Assembly: GCF_029870285.1 (NCBI RefSeq)
Contig: NZ_JACSYA010000006.1
Span: 62,001 to 126,000 of the forward strand
Reading direction: 5' to 3'
DNA: 64,000 nucleotides
Source of the DNA: Delftia sp. PS-11
GTDB taxonomy: Bacteria > Pseudomonadota > Gammaproteobacteria > Burkholderiales > Burkholderiaceae_C
This document shows, piece by piece, positions 20,801 to 28,453 of this stretch. Under the pieces are notes generated by a model. That model did no database searches, was not told the DNA's origin, and was given only the letters and a program-made list of their open reading frames with translations. Each line of letters starts with the position of its first letter. Position 1 is the stretch's first letter. The translations under genes were made by a program, and so were the position numbers.

Positions 20801-21353
20801 TCAGCTCTACAACGAAATGCTGTCCGAAGCCGTGCGCAGCCTCAAGGCCGGCAAGGAGCCCGACCTGCTCAGCCCGCTGTCGGCATCCACCGACATCAAC
20901 CTGCACGCTCCCGCCCTGCTGCCCGAGGACTACTGCGGCGACGTGCACCTGCGCCTGTCCTTCTACAAGAAGCTGGCCACCGCCCGCACCAGCGACCAGA
21001 TCGACATCCTGCTGGAGGAAATCGTGGACCGCTTCGGCAAGCTGCCGCCCCAGGCGCAGACCCTCATCGACGTGCACCGGCTGCGCGTGCTGTCACAGCC
21101 CTACGGCGTGGTCAAGGTCGATGCCGCGCCCGGGGTCATCCACATCACCTTCAAGCCGCAGCCGCCCGTGGACCCGATGGCTATCATCCACATGATCCAG
21201 AAGAACAAGCACATCAAGCTGGCCGGCAACGAAAAGCTGCGCATCGAGCGCGCGCTGGACACGCCTGCAGCCCGAGCCCAGATGGTGCGCGACGTGCTGC
21301 GCAACCTGGGCCAGCCCCTGGCAGAGCCTGCCAGGGCAGCCCAGCCAGCCTGA
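17856..21353 (+). CDS. mfd: Transcription-repair coupling factor Mfd
   Basis: ATP-dependent translocase that removes stalled RNA polymerase and recruits UvrA. The 1165-residue protein has the UvrB-homology N-terminal region, an RNA-polymerase-interacting domain around VGDPVVHSDHGIGRY, helicase motifs GDVGFGKTEVA (Walker A) and DEEHRFG (DEEH box), the motif QLRGRVGRS, and a TRCF C-terminal domain. Length is normal. The ATG at 17856 gives MELPKLSPGKR; an in-frame TTG at 17832 lies in the leader hairpin and is rejected. The next gene starts 3 bp after the stop. Confidence 0.97.
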   Translation: MELPKLSPGKRFTLPRPVGSADALMLARLGEREKAAGRVTAIVTADASDAQRLIDEMAFFAPDLRCALFPDWETLPYDSFSPHQDLISERLATLWRINQRDKEQGADVVLVPATTALYRLAPPSFLAGYTFHFKTGQKLDEARLKAQLTLAGYQHVSQVVSHGEYAVRGGLIDLFPMGSLQPYRVDLFDDEIDSIRTFDPDTQRSLYPVPQVRLLPGREFPMDEQARAKFRQRWRELLEGDPTRSRIYKDMGQGLATAGIEYYLPLFFDETATVFDYLGEEATVVLHGDLEPAFQRFWQDTRERYRLVQGDPERPALAPEVLFLSADQFYAQAKAYAQLSLRPSSEDTADAEPFQKLPDLSVARGADDPLARLQAHIDASAHRILLLAESDGRRESLLDFLRASGVNPPVFDSLAEFQGDAGEKIGIATAALMTGFAWAAQGLDFVTETELFATSPSGRRRRRQEQVSDVEALIKDLSELKVGDPVVHSDHGIGRYHGLIHMDMGQKNPDGTPALQEFLHLEYAGDAVLYVPVSQLQLISRYTGVSPEDAPLHKLGGTQWEKARRKAAEQVRDSAAELLNIYARRAARQGHAFRYSPQDYEQFANDFGFEETADQRAAIHAVVQDMISPRPMDRLVCGDVGFGKTEVALRAAFVAVTGGKQVAFLAPTTLLAEQHYQTLVDRFSKWPIKVAEVSRFRSGKEITAAVKGIADGSVDIVVGTHKLLSESTRFKNLGLLIIDEEHRFGVRHKEAMKAMRAEVDVLTLTATPIPRTMGMALEGLRDLSVIATAPQRRLAIKTFVRNEGTGVIREAVLRELKRGGQCYFLHNEVETIENRKQKLEEILPEARIAVAHGQMPERELERVMRDFVAQRYNILLCSTIIETGIDVPSANTILISRADKFGLAQLHQLRGRVGRSHHQAYAYLMVPDLDSLTKQAQQRLEAIQQMEELGSGFYLAMHDLEIRGAGEVLGESQSGNMMEVGFQLYNEMLSEAVRSLKAGKEPDLLSPLSASTDINLHAPALLPEDYCGDVHLRLSFYKKLATARTSDQIDILLEEIVDRFGKLPPQAQTLIDVHRLRVLSQPYGVVKVDAAPGVIHITFKPQPPVDPMAIIHMIQKNKHIKLAGNEKLRIERALDTPAARAQMVRDVLRNLGQPLAEPARAAQPA

Positions 21354-21356
21354 GCC

Positions 21357-22022
21357 ATGCTGCTTGAAGCAAGCATCGCCCTGCTGGCGCTGGCCACCGC
21401 ACTGTGGCTGCGCCCCTGGCGCATGCTGGCCAGCCGGTCCGGCCCGGGCGGCAGCGGCGATCCCGTGGCATCGCCGCTGGTCACGCCGCTGCTGGCCGTG
21501 CTGGTGCTGCTGCCCTGGATCTGGGCCCTGCCCACGCTGCACCACATGCCGCTGCAACTGCAGTGGTCATCGGCGCCGCTGGTCGTGCTCATGCTGGGCT
21601 GGCCGCTGGCCATGCCGCTGCTGGTGGTGGTAGGTGGCATAGCTGCCCTGCTGTCGCCGGCACTGGACTGGAGCGATGCGCTGGGCATTGCAGTCTGGCA
21701 GGGCATCGTGCCCGCCACGCTGGCCATGCTCTGGGGCGCGGCGATGCGGCGATGGCTGCCGCACCAGATTTTTGTCTACATCCTGGCGCGTGGCTTCGCG
21801 GGCACCGTGCTGTGCGTCTTCATCGCCGCGCTGCTGGCGCAGGCCGCCGGCCATGCCCTGCCGGGCGTCAACGAGGACCTGTCGCGCATTGCGCGCTGGC
21901 TCATGGCCTGGGGCGACGCCGTGATCACCGGCATGGTCACGTCCATCTTCGTGGTCTTCCGGCCCCAATGGCTGGCCACCTGGTCGGATGCCATCTATCT
22001 GCGCAGCCCGCCCGCACCCTGA
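21357..22022 (+). CDS. Integral membrane protein, possibly CbiM/COG3235-like
   Basis: A 221-residue, very hydrophobic protein with six or seven predicted membrane segments and almost no soluble domain. The C-terminal stretch AWGDAVITGMVTSIFV followed by RPQWLATWSD recalls proteins annotated as energy-coupling-factor permease-like (CbiM superfamily) in related bacteria, but I cannot verify that from sequence alone. It starts 3 bp after mfd and precedes serB by 112 bp, so it is probably co-transcribed with mfd. Function unknown. Confidence 0.75.
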   Translation: MLLEASIALLALATALWLRPWRMLASRSGPGGSGDPVASPLVTPLLAVLVLLPWIWALPTLHHMPLQLQWSSAPLVVLMLGWPLAMPLLVVVGGIAALLSPALDWSDALGIAVWQGIVPATLAMLWGAAMRRWLPHQIFVYILARGFAGTVLCVFIAALLAQAAGHALPGVNEDLSRIARWLMAWGDAVITGMVTSIFVVFRPQWLATWSDAIYLRSPPAP

Positions 22023-22134
22023 CATCCGGCACAAACATGGCACAAGAGCCCGTGCGCTGGCCGGGCAGTGGCTATGATTCGCGCATGATCTGCGCCAGAC
22101 TGGTGCTCCATCTCCCTTTTTTGCACCCCCACCC

Positions 22135-22848
22135 ATGACCGATGTCACCGAATTCGCGCCCGGACTGCTGATCCGCGGCACCCTGGCCCCGCAGAAACTG
22201 GCCGACTACAAGCTCATCGCGTTCGACATGGACTCGACGCTGATCACCATCGAGTGCATCGACGAAATCGCCGATGCCACCGGCAAGAAGGCGGAAGTCG
22301 CGGCCATCACCGAAGCCACCATGCGTGGCGAAATCACCGACTTCAAGGACAGCCTGCGCCAGCGCGTGGGCAAGCTGGTCGGCGTCACCGAAGCCGACAT
22401 GGCCCGCGTGGTGGCAGAGCGCCTGAAACTGTCGCCCGGCGCCGAAAACCTGGTCAGAACCGCGCAGGCCGCCGGCCTGAAAGTGCTGCTGGTCTCGGGC
22501 GGCTTCACCTATTTCGCCGAACATGTGCGCGGCCTGCTGGGCATCGACTTCGTGCGCGCCAACGTGCTGGAGATCCAGGACGGCGCACTGACCGGCGGTC
22601 TGGTCGAGCAGCCCTGGGGTGACATCTGCGACGGTGCCGAAAAGCGCCGCACCCTGCTGGAGGTGGCCTCGCTGCTGGGCATTCGCCCCGGGCAGTGCAT
22701 TGCCGTGGGCGATGGCAGCAACGACATCCCCATGATGCAGGCTGCCGGCCTGTCGGTGGCCTACCACGCCAAGCCGCGCGTGCGTGCCGAAGCCAAGGTC
22801 TCCATCACCGAAGGCGGGCTGGACAGGCTGCTGGAAATCCTGCGCTGA
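22135..22848 (+). CDS. serB: Phosphoserine phosphatase
   Basis: Last step of serine biosynthesis. A HAD-family enzyme of 237 residues with DMDST at 31-35 (nucleophile D31, acid D33), SGGFTYF with the motif-II serine, and GDGSND near residue 190. The N-terminal ACT-like extension of E. coli SerB is absent, as in many betaproteobacteria. Upstream 112 bp separate it from the membrane-protein gene. Confidence 0.95.
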   Translation: MTDVTEFAPGLLIRGTLAPQKLADYKLIAFDMDSTLITIECIDEIADATGKKAEVAAITEATMRGEITDFKDSLRQRVGKLVGVTEADMARVVAERLKLSPGAENLVRTAQAAGLKVLLVSGGFTYFAEHVRGLLGIDFVRANVLEIQDGALTGGLVEQPWGDICDGAEKRRTLLEVASLLGIRPGQCIAVGDGSNDIPMMQAAGLSVAYHAKPRVRAEAKVSITEGGLDRLLEILR

Positions 22849-23137
22849 GCACGGCGCCAGGCTGGCCTCGCCAATAACTGATGGCGCCCTGTGGGCTTGC
22901 CCCTCGGGGCCAGCCGTGTATTTTCTACAATCTCCGGCGCAGTCCCATAAGCCGTCGCCACAGCGCCGACAGCCTCTCTACAACAGCGCACTGCCGCTGG
23001 CGCCTGCGCGCCAGATGACTGGAAATTTCCCGCACCACCCCCATGTACGGAACAAGGCCGCACCAGCGGCCCCCCGTACGGCTGCGCCTGAGCGCACGCC
23101 GCCTGTGTGCATGAACCTCAAGATTGGAAGAAACTCC

Positions 23138-23701
23138 GTGAAGACCTCGTTGCGCGCCACTGCCTCCATCGTCGCCCTGGCCATTGCCTCGCTGACCGTG
23201 CCATCGCTGGCCCAGGCCAAGCGCCTGGGCGGCGGCAAGACCGTGCGCCCGGCATCCATCGGCAAGGCACCGGCACAGCCTGCACCCGCTGCTGCGCCTG
23301 CTGCTGCACCCGCTGCTGCGCCTGCTGCTGCCTCCACGCCTGCAGCACCTGCCGCGCCAGCCGCCAGCAAGACCACCGCTCCGGCAGCACCCGCTGCTGC
23401 AACAGCACCTGCAGCGCCAGCCACTCCCACGGCTGCCGCAGCGCCGGCTGCCGCAGCACCCGCTGCTGCACCCGCTGCCGGCGGCAGCATGATGGGCACG
23501 CTGGGCGCCGCCGCTGTCGGAGCCGTCGCCGGATCTATGGCAGGCAATGCCCTGGCCGGCGCCATGGCCCCCGGCAAGGAAGCCGAAGCCAAGGATGCCG
23601 AAGCCAAGGCCAAGGCCGCAGAAGCCGAAGCGGCCGAACTGCAGCGCAAGGCCGATGAAGCCAAAGCCAAGGCAGAGGCCGCACGCGCAGCCGCCAAGTA
23701 A
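23138..23701 (+). CDS. Ala/Pro-rich exported protein with glycine zipper and coiled coil
   Basis: Function not recognised. I favour the GTG at 23138 because GGAAG lies 8 nt upstream and it yields a compact signal peptide ending SLAQA; an in-frame ATG at 23111 is the alternative. The mature protein begins KRLGGGK, then about 75 residues of Ala/Pro low complexity, a glycine-zipper-like hydrophobic helix (GAAAVGAVAGSMAGNALAG) and a charged Ala/Glu/Lys coiled-coil tail of about 50 residues. The KRLGGG start and AP-rich linker recall the N-terminus of Burkholderiales Tim44-like proteins, but the Tim44 domain is missing. A terminator follows at 23726. Confidence 0.7.
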   Translation: MKTSLRATASIVALAIASLTVPSLAQAKRLGGGKTVRPASIGKAPAQPAPAAAPAAAPAAAPAAASTPAAPAAPAASKTTAPAAPAAATAPAAPATPTAAAAPAAAAPAAAPAAGGSMMGTLGAAAVGAVAGSMAGNALAGAMAPGKEAEAKDAEAKAKAAEAEAAELQRKADEAKAKAEAARAAAK

Positions 23702-23725
23702 GGCCCCTTCATCGCCACCGCATTC

Positions 23726-23750
23726 AGGCCGCGCTTGTCGCGGCCTTTTT
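23726..23750 (+). terminator. Intrinsic terminator after the Ala-rich protein gene
   Basis: GGCCGCG (23727-23733) pairs with CGCGGCC (23739-23745), with A23726/T23746 extending the stem, followed by TTTTT. Confidence 0.9.
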
Positions 23751-23803
23751 GTCGGTCAGCCCGGCCGGCCAAGGGAGAAGACGCTGATGCAACGCAATTT
23801 TTC

Positions 23804-23827
23804 TAATAAAGATCAGCTTCTTTATAA
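23804..23827. promoter_or_regulatory. AT-rich dyad upstream of metQ
   Basis: TAATAAAGA (23804-23812) and TCTTTATAA (23819-23827) form an inverted repeat with 8 of 9 matching positions and a 6-nt spacer, in an AT-rich island about 140 bp before the metQ start. It is a candidate operator, for example for a LysR-type sulfur regulator; the protein is not identified here. Confidence 0.45.
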
Positions 23828-23964
23828 CCAAATAGAAAAATTGTTCAACGCAGATGGCCAGCGCCGCACTAGACTATGCGCCTGCCTGCCGCCGGCCTGC
23901 ACCACAACAATGCATCCGGGCCTGCGGCGTTTTATCGCAACCTGTTGAAGAAAGTCCTTCGGTC

Positions 23965-24750
23965 ATGATGAAGAAAGCCCTCTCCGCCATCGCAATGGCC
24001 ACGCTGGCCCTGGCCGCCCAGGCCGCCGACGTGCTCAAGGTCGGCGCCACCGCCGTGCCCCATGCTGAAATCCTCAACCATGTGAAGCCGGCGCTCAAGG
24101 CGCAGGGCATCGACCTGCAGATCAAGGAATTCAGCGACTACGTGCAGCCCAACGCTGCCGTGGAAGACAAGCAGCTGGACGTGAACTTCTTCCAGCACCA
24201 GCCCTATCTGGACAGCTACAACAAGGACCGCAAGACCTCGCTGGTGGCGGTACCCAATGGCAAGATCCATGTCGAGCCCTTCGGCGCCTACTCGCAGAAG
24301 ATTAAGAACATCAAGGACCTGAAGGATGGCTCCACCGTGGCCATCCCCAACGACCCCTCCAACGGCGGCCGTGCCCTGATCCTGCTGGCCAAGCAGGGCC
24401 TGATCGAGCTCAAGGACGCCAAGAGCCTGACCCCCACGCCGCTGGACGTGGCCAAGAACCCCAAGAAGCTCAAGTTCAAGGAACTCGAAGCGCCCCTGCT
24501 GCCGCGCGCCCTGGGTGACGTGGACCTGGCACTGATCAACACCAACTACGCCATCGAAGCCAAGCTCAATCCCACCAAGGATGCGCTGTTCATCGAAGGC
24601 GCCGACTCGCCTTACACCAATATTCTGGTGTCCCGCCAGGACCGTGCCAACGACCCCAGCATCGCCAAGCTGGTCAATGCCCTGCACACCCCCGACGTGA
24701 AGAAGTTCATCCTCGAAAAGTACAAGGGCGCCGTGGTTCCTGCGTTCTGA
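23965..24750 (+). CDS. metQ: MetQ/NlpA-family methionine ABC transporter substrate-binding protein
   Basis: Periplasmic binding protein for D/L-methionine or a related amino acid. The 261-residue product has a short signal peptide ending AAQAAD, then the family motifs VGATAVPHAEIL, DVNFFQHQPYL, IPNDPSNGGRAL and INTNYA. There is no lipobox cysteine at the cleavage site, unlike E. coli MetQ, so it may be soluble. No metN or metI is in this window, so it is orphan here. ATG choices at 23965 and 23968 are equivalent. A terminator follows at 24777. Confidence 0.9.
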   Translation: MMKKALSAIAMATLALAAQAADVLKVGATAVPHAEILNHVKPALKAQGIDLQIKEFSDYVQPNAAVEDKQLDVNFFQHQPYLDSYNKDRKTSLVAVPNGKIHVEPFGAYSQKIKNIKDLKDGSTVAIPNDPSNGGRALILLAKQGLIELKDAKSLTPTPLDVAKNPKKLKFKELEAPLLPRALGDVDLALINTNYAIEAKLNPTKDALFIEGADSPYTNILVSRQDRANDPSIAKLVNALHTPDVKKFILEKYKGAVVPAF

Positions 24751-24776
24751 GCGCCTGACCATCACACCATGACTCC

Positions 24777-24804
24777 AAAGCGCTGCCAAGGCAGCGCTTT
24801 TTTT
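24777..24804 (+). terminator. Intrinsic terminator after metQ
   Basis: AAAGCGCTGCC (24777-24787) pairs with GGCAGCGCTTT (24790-24800), followed by TTTT. It also lies beyond the stop of the converging exporter gene. Confidence 0.92.
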
Positions 24805-24820
24805 CGCCCTGCCCAGGCCG

Positions 24821-25723
24821 TCAGCTGGCAGCTGCCGTGTCGGCCGCAGACTGACCAGATGCAGCAGGCCGCGTGACCGCGCTGCCCATGGCAGCGCCCA
24901 TGATGCAGGCGATCGCCAGCCACTGCGTGCCGCTGAGATGCTCGTGCAGCAGCAGCATGCCCATGAGTGCGGCAATCGCCGGCTCCGTGGCCAGCGCGAT
25001 GCCGAAGGTGGCAGGCGGCAGGCGGCGCAGCGCCAGCATCTCCAGCGTATAGGGCAAGGCACTGGAAATCGCGGCCACCGCCAGGCCGAACAGCAGGACG
25101 GATGGCTGCAGCAGCCGGCTGCCCGCCTCGGCCACGCCAAAAGGCACAACCACCAGGGCCGCGCATGCCAGGCCCAGCGACACGGCCTGCCCGCTGGGGA
25201 TGCTGCCCAGCCTGCGCCCCAGCAGGATGTACAGCGCCCAGCAGACAGCCGCCCCCGCCGCGCAGGCAATGCCCACGGGCTCAAGCACCAGGGCGCCCGC
25301 ACCGCTGGCCGATCCCAGCGGCAAAATCAGTGCCAGCCCCGCCACAGCCAGCGCCAGCCAGACAAAATCCACCGGACGGCGCGAATGGTAGATGGCAACG
25401 GCCAAAGGCCCCGAGAACTCGATCGCCACGGCCAGACCGAAAGGGATCGTGCGCAGTGCCATGTAGAACAGCAGATTCATCGCACCCAGCGCCACGCCGA
25501 AGCGCAGTAAAGCTGCAGCCTGCGCCCGCTGCAGCGGCCAGCGCCAGGGCCGCCATACCGCAATGAGGATCAGGGCTGCAAAGCCCACACGCAGCGCCGA
25601 AGTGCCCTGGGCTCCCAGCACGGGGAACAGCTGCTTGGCCAGCGATGTGCCCACGCCCAGGGACGTGACCGAGCCCAGCACGGCCAGCAGGGGCCATGCA
25701 CGATTCCATGTGTTGTTTGTCAT
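24821..25723 (-). CDS. EamA/DMT-family exporter, RhtA-like
   Basis: Inner-membrane amino-acid/metabolite exporter of the drug/metabolite family: 300 residues, ten membrane segments in two EamA repeats. The segments GTSLAKQLFP, MNLLFYMALRTIPFG and EFSGPLAVA are close to E. coli RhtA (threonine/homoserine export). An ATG at 25723 is used; the frame extends to a GTG at 25744. It is divergent from an Lrp/AsnC regulator (94 bp apart), a common pairing for amino-acid exporters, so the regulator probably controls it. Confidence 0.9.
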   Translation of the reverse strand: MTNNTWNRAWPLLAVLGSVTSLGVGTSLAKQLFPVLGAQGTSALRVGFAALILIAVWRPWRWPLQRAQAAALLRFGVALGAMNLLFYMALRTIPFGLAVAIEFSGPLAVAIYHSRRPVDFVWLALAVAGLALILPLGSASGAGALVLEPVGIACAAGAAVCWALYILLGRRLGSIPSGQAVSLGLACAALVVVPFGVAEAGSRLLQPSVLLFGLAVAAISSALPYTLEMLALRRLPPATFGIALATEPAIAALMGMLLLHEHLSGTQWLAIACIMGAAMGSAVTRPAASGQSAADTAAAS

Positions 25724-25817
25724 GGCAGGCACGATATTGCACACTCCGGGTGGAAATCACTCGTTTTTCCGCATGCCCGCGCAATATTCGCTCGTTCCTG
25801 CGGCTTTCCTGCGCCAC

Positions 25818-26321
25818 ATGCCAGCCACCACCTCAATCGACACATTCGACCGTGCCATCCTCGACATCCTGCAGCGCGACAACCTCACGCCGCAGCGCCT
25901 GATCGCCGAGCGTGTGCACCTGTCGGCGCCAGCGGTGCAGCGGCGCATCAAGCGGCTGCAGGAGCTGGGCGTGATCGCGGCCAATGTCGCCGTGCTGGAC
26001 CCGGCGCACCTCGGCCGGCCGCTGACCGTGCTGATCAGCGTGCAGCTGGACAACGAGCGCCCGGACCTTGTCCAGCCTTTTCGCGCACGCGTAGCGCGTG
26101 AACCAGCCGTGCAGCAGTGTTATTACGTCACCGGTGATGCCGACTATTCATTAATCGTCACCGTGGCCGATATGCAGGAGTACCAGGCGCTTGCGCAGCG
26201 GCTGTTTGCGCAGGATGCCAACATCCGGCGCTACACCACCTCGATTGCACTGGAACGCATCAAGACCGGGCTGCAGTTGCCACTGGCAGAACATATGCCC
26301 ATGGACGAAACATATCGATAA
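25818..26321 (+). CDS. Lrp/AsnC-family transcriptional regulator
   Basis: A 167-residue regulator: N-terminal helix-turn-helix (about 5-60, with SAPAVQRRIKRLQELGVI) and a C-terminal RAM/AsnC ligand domain (about 70-150) containing YYVTGDADYSLIV. It probably senses an amino acid and controls the divergent RhtA-like exporter. An upstream in-frame ATG at 25773 would add 15 residues and is less likely. A small gene follows 18 bp later. Confidence 0.92.
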   Translation: MPATTSIDTFDRAILDILQRDNLTPQRLIAERVHLSAPAVQRRIKRLQELGVIAANVAVLDPAHLGRPLTVLISVQLDNERPDLVQPFRARVAREPAVQQCYYVTGDADYSLIVTVADMQEYQALAQRLFAQDANIRRYTTSIALERIKTGLQLPLAEHMPMDETYR

Positions 26322-26339
26322 CCTTTGAGGAGAAACACC

Positions 26340-26645
26340 ATGAGCGCCCCCCCACCAGACAGCATGAACCAACTCGTCGCCAAGCGTACGCTGGAAAAAT
26401 ACGAGCGCGACTACTATCCCAAGCGTGACCGCATCACCATCTCCTTCCGGGGCGACGTGGCAGAACAGCACAAATTCGACAAGATCCGCCCCCTGTCGCC
26501 TGCCCAGCGCCATGGCCATCTTGTGGTCATCGAGGGCGAAAGCCAGAAAACCGGCAGCAAGGGCCACTATTGCATCGAGTGCAACAGCTGGAATCTCATC
26601 GAAGCCGTAGGCACCTGGACCCCTGCCGGCAGCCCTGCCGACTGA
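26340..26645 (+). CDS. Small protein of unknown function with a CxxxC-like pair
   Basis: A 101-residue soluble protein that I do not recognise. The start has GAGGAG 7 nt upstream, so translation is well supported. It is charged and without a signal peptide; the only cysteines are in HYCIECNSW near residue 80, a possible metal or redox site. It follows the Lrp regulator by 18 bp and probably shares its transcript. Confidence 0.75.
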   Translation: MSAPPPDSMNQLVAKRTLEKYERDYYPKRDRITISFRGDVAEQHKFDKIRPLSPAQRHGHLVVIEGESQKTGSKGHYCIECNSWNLIEAVGTWTPAGSPAD

Positions 26646-26673
26646 GACTGCACAACCCCAGCCCTGGCAACTA

Positions 26674-27321
26674 TCACGCGCCATGCGCCTGCCAGGCGCC
26701 AGTGGCCAGCCATCCGGACAGCGCCAGCATCGTGACGCCGGTCAGGCCATCGAGCACGCGCCAGGCCTGCGGCCTGCCGAACAGGTATTTCAAGCGCTGT
26801 CCCGCGAACGCCAGCAGCATGAACCATGTCAGACTGGCGCACGCAATGCCCGCCACATAGACCCCTTTGAGCATCCCCGGCTGGCGTGCGCCGATGGAGC
26901 CCATCAGCAGCACAGTGTCCAGATAGACATGGGGGTTCAGCAGGGTGATCGCCGCCAGCGTTGACAACACGCCCAGCGCACCGCGCTGCGCCAGCTGGCC
27001 CGGCTGCACAGGCCGGACCCCAGCTGCCATGGCCATGCGCCACAGGGCCATCAAACCATAGGCCAGCAGGAACAGGGCTGCGCCCAGCGTGAGCCAGCGC
27101 GCCAGTCCGGGCCGCGCGGACAGCAGCTGTGCCATGCCTGCCACACCCACACCGGTCAAAGCCACGTCGCTGGCCACGCAAAGCGCCACACAGGCGCGCA
27201 CATGCTGTCCGTGCACGGCCTGGCGCAGCACGTACAGATTCTGCGCGCCAATCGACACAATCAAAGAAAGGCACACCGTAAAGCCTGCCAGCCATGAAGA
27301 AGAAACATCTGCATTCCACAT
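26674..27321 (-). CDS. argO: LysE/ArgO-family amino-acid exporter
   Basis: Inner-membrane exporter of basic amino acids, 215 residues and about six membrane segments. Typical motifs are SIGAQNLYVLRQA at the N-terminus and LLNPHVYLDT in the middle. It is divergent from an ArgP/LysG-type regulator with a 70-bp intergenic region holding a perfect dyad, the classical lysE-lysG arrangement. Arginine or lysine as cargo follows from family knowledge. Confidence 0.92.
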   Translation of the reverse strand: MWNADVSSSWLAGFTVCLSLIVSIGAQNLYVLRQAVHGQHVRACVALCVASDVALTGVGVAGMAQLLSARPGLARWLTLGAALFLLAYGLMALWRMAMAAGVRPVQPGQLAQRGALGVLSTLAAITLLNPHVYLDTVLLMGSIGARQPGMLKGVYVAGIACASLTWFMLLAFAGQRLKYLFGRPQAWRVLDGLTGVTMLALSGWLATGAWQAHGA

Positions 27322-27352
27322 GGCGGCGGATTCTCTGCGCCGGCAACGATTA

Positions 27353-27370
27353 AGTAAAATTACATTTACT
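27353..27370. promoter_or_regulatory. Candidate ArgP/LysG operator
   Basis: Perfect inverted repeat AGTAAA-N6-TTTACT (27353-27370) in the short region between argO and argP. Size and position fit a LysR-type activator site. Confidence 0.65.
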
Positions 27371-27391
27371 CAATCAAATAAAGAAAATCTA

Positions 27392-28297
27392 ATGTTTGAC
27401 TACACCGGGCTGGAAGCCCTCGCGGCCGTGGTGCGGGAAGGCAGCTTCGAGCGTGCGGCGCGCAAACTGCACATCACGCCCTCTGCCGTATCCCAGCGCA
27501 TCAAACTGCTGGAAGAACGCGTGGGGCAGGTGCTGGTGCTGCGCGGCCAGCCCTGTTCGGGCACGGAAGCCGGACGCCGCCTGTGCCTGCACCTGGAGCA
27601 GGTGGCCCTGCTGGAAAACGATCTGAGGCGCAAGAACCCCGAACTGGCGCCCGAGGGCCAGACATCACTGCCCACGCTCAAGCTGGCCGTCAACGCCGAC
27701 TCGCTGTCCACCTGGTTCATGGATGCCATGGCGGCCTTCACGCAGGACGGCAATGAGCTGCTGGACATCAGCATCGACGACCAGGACCACACGGCCAAGC
27801 GCATCCGTGAAGGCGAAGTGCTGGCGGCAGTCACAGCCACATCGTCCGCCATTCCTGGATGCAATACCTGGCCACTGGGCCGCATGCGCTATGTGGCGGC
27901 CGCCAGCCCGGGATTCATTGCACGCCACCTGTCCGAGGGAATCACACCGCAGGCCATGGCCCGCGCGCCCATGATGAGCTATGGCCGCAAGGACAGCCTG
28001 CAGGACCAGTGGCTGCAGCGCCTGGGCATGGAAGGCCGCCGCAACACGCCAAGGCACTTTCTGCCATCCAACCAGGGCTACACGCGGGCCTGCGAACTGG
28101 GCATGGGATGGGGAATGCACCCGCCGCTGATGATCGGCCAGCAACTGGCCGACGGCAGTCTGGTGCAACTTCTGCCCGGCAACGATCTCGAGATCCCGAT
28201 GTACTGGGCCCATGCGCGCAACGCCCAGGCCAGCCTGCAAAGACTGACCCACTGCGTCATACAGGCCGCAGCAGCCTGGCTGGACCCCATCGAATGA
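27392..28297 (+). CDS. argP: LysR-type regulator ArgP/LysG
   Basis: A 301-residue regulator: winged helix at about 1-60 (MFDYTGLEALAAVVREGSFE, SAVSQRIKLLE) and an effector domain at about 90-295. The N-terminal sequence is characteristic of ArgP/IciA/LysG proteins, which respond to lysine/arginine and activate the divergent exporter. The ATG at 27392 begins directly in the conserved motif. Cysteine in GQPCSGTEAGR sits where family members have PC. Confidence 0.93.
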   Translation: MFDYTGLEALAAVVREGSFERAARKLHITPSAVSQRIKLLEERVGQVLVLRGQPCSGTEAGRRLCLHLEQVALLENDLRRKNPELAPEGQTSLPTLKLAVNADSLSTWFMDAMAAFTQDGNELLDISIDDQDHTAKRIREGEVLAAVTATSSAIPGCNTWPLGRMRYVAAASPGFIARHLSEGITPQAMARAPMMSYGRKDSLQDQWLQRLGMEGRRNTPRHFLPSNQGYTRACELGMGWGMHPPLMIGQQLADGSLVQLLPGNDLEIPMYWAHARNAQASLQRLTHCVIQAAAAWLDPIE

Positions 28298-28340
28298 ACC
28301 CGGCGCCGGGGCCGGGGCCCCTGGCACTGCCGGGAAGTAA

Positions 28341-28391
28341 GACTTTTCCTAGGATTAATCCGAATCACTCCTATTTTCAATAAGAAAAGTC
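28341..28391. repeat. Inverted repeat upstream of the minor-pilin-like genes
   Basis: GACTTTTC (28341-28348) and GAAAAGTC (28384-28391) are perfect inverse copies 35 nt apart in an AT-rich leader; CTCCTATTTTCA and GTCCTATTCTCA within it form an imperfect direct repeat. Possibly regulatory; function unknown. Confidence 0.4.
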
Positions 28392-28453
28392 CTATTCTCA
28401 CCTCCAGAGGCGAGAGATTGCGTGCAGGCTGCCTACACTGAGGGCGAGTCAGA

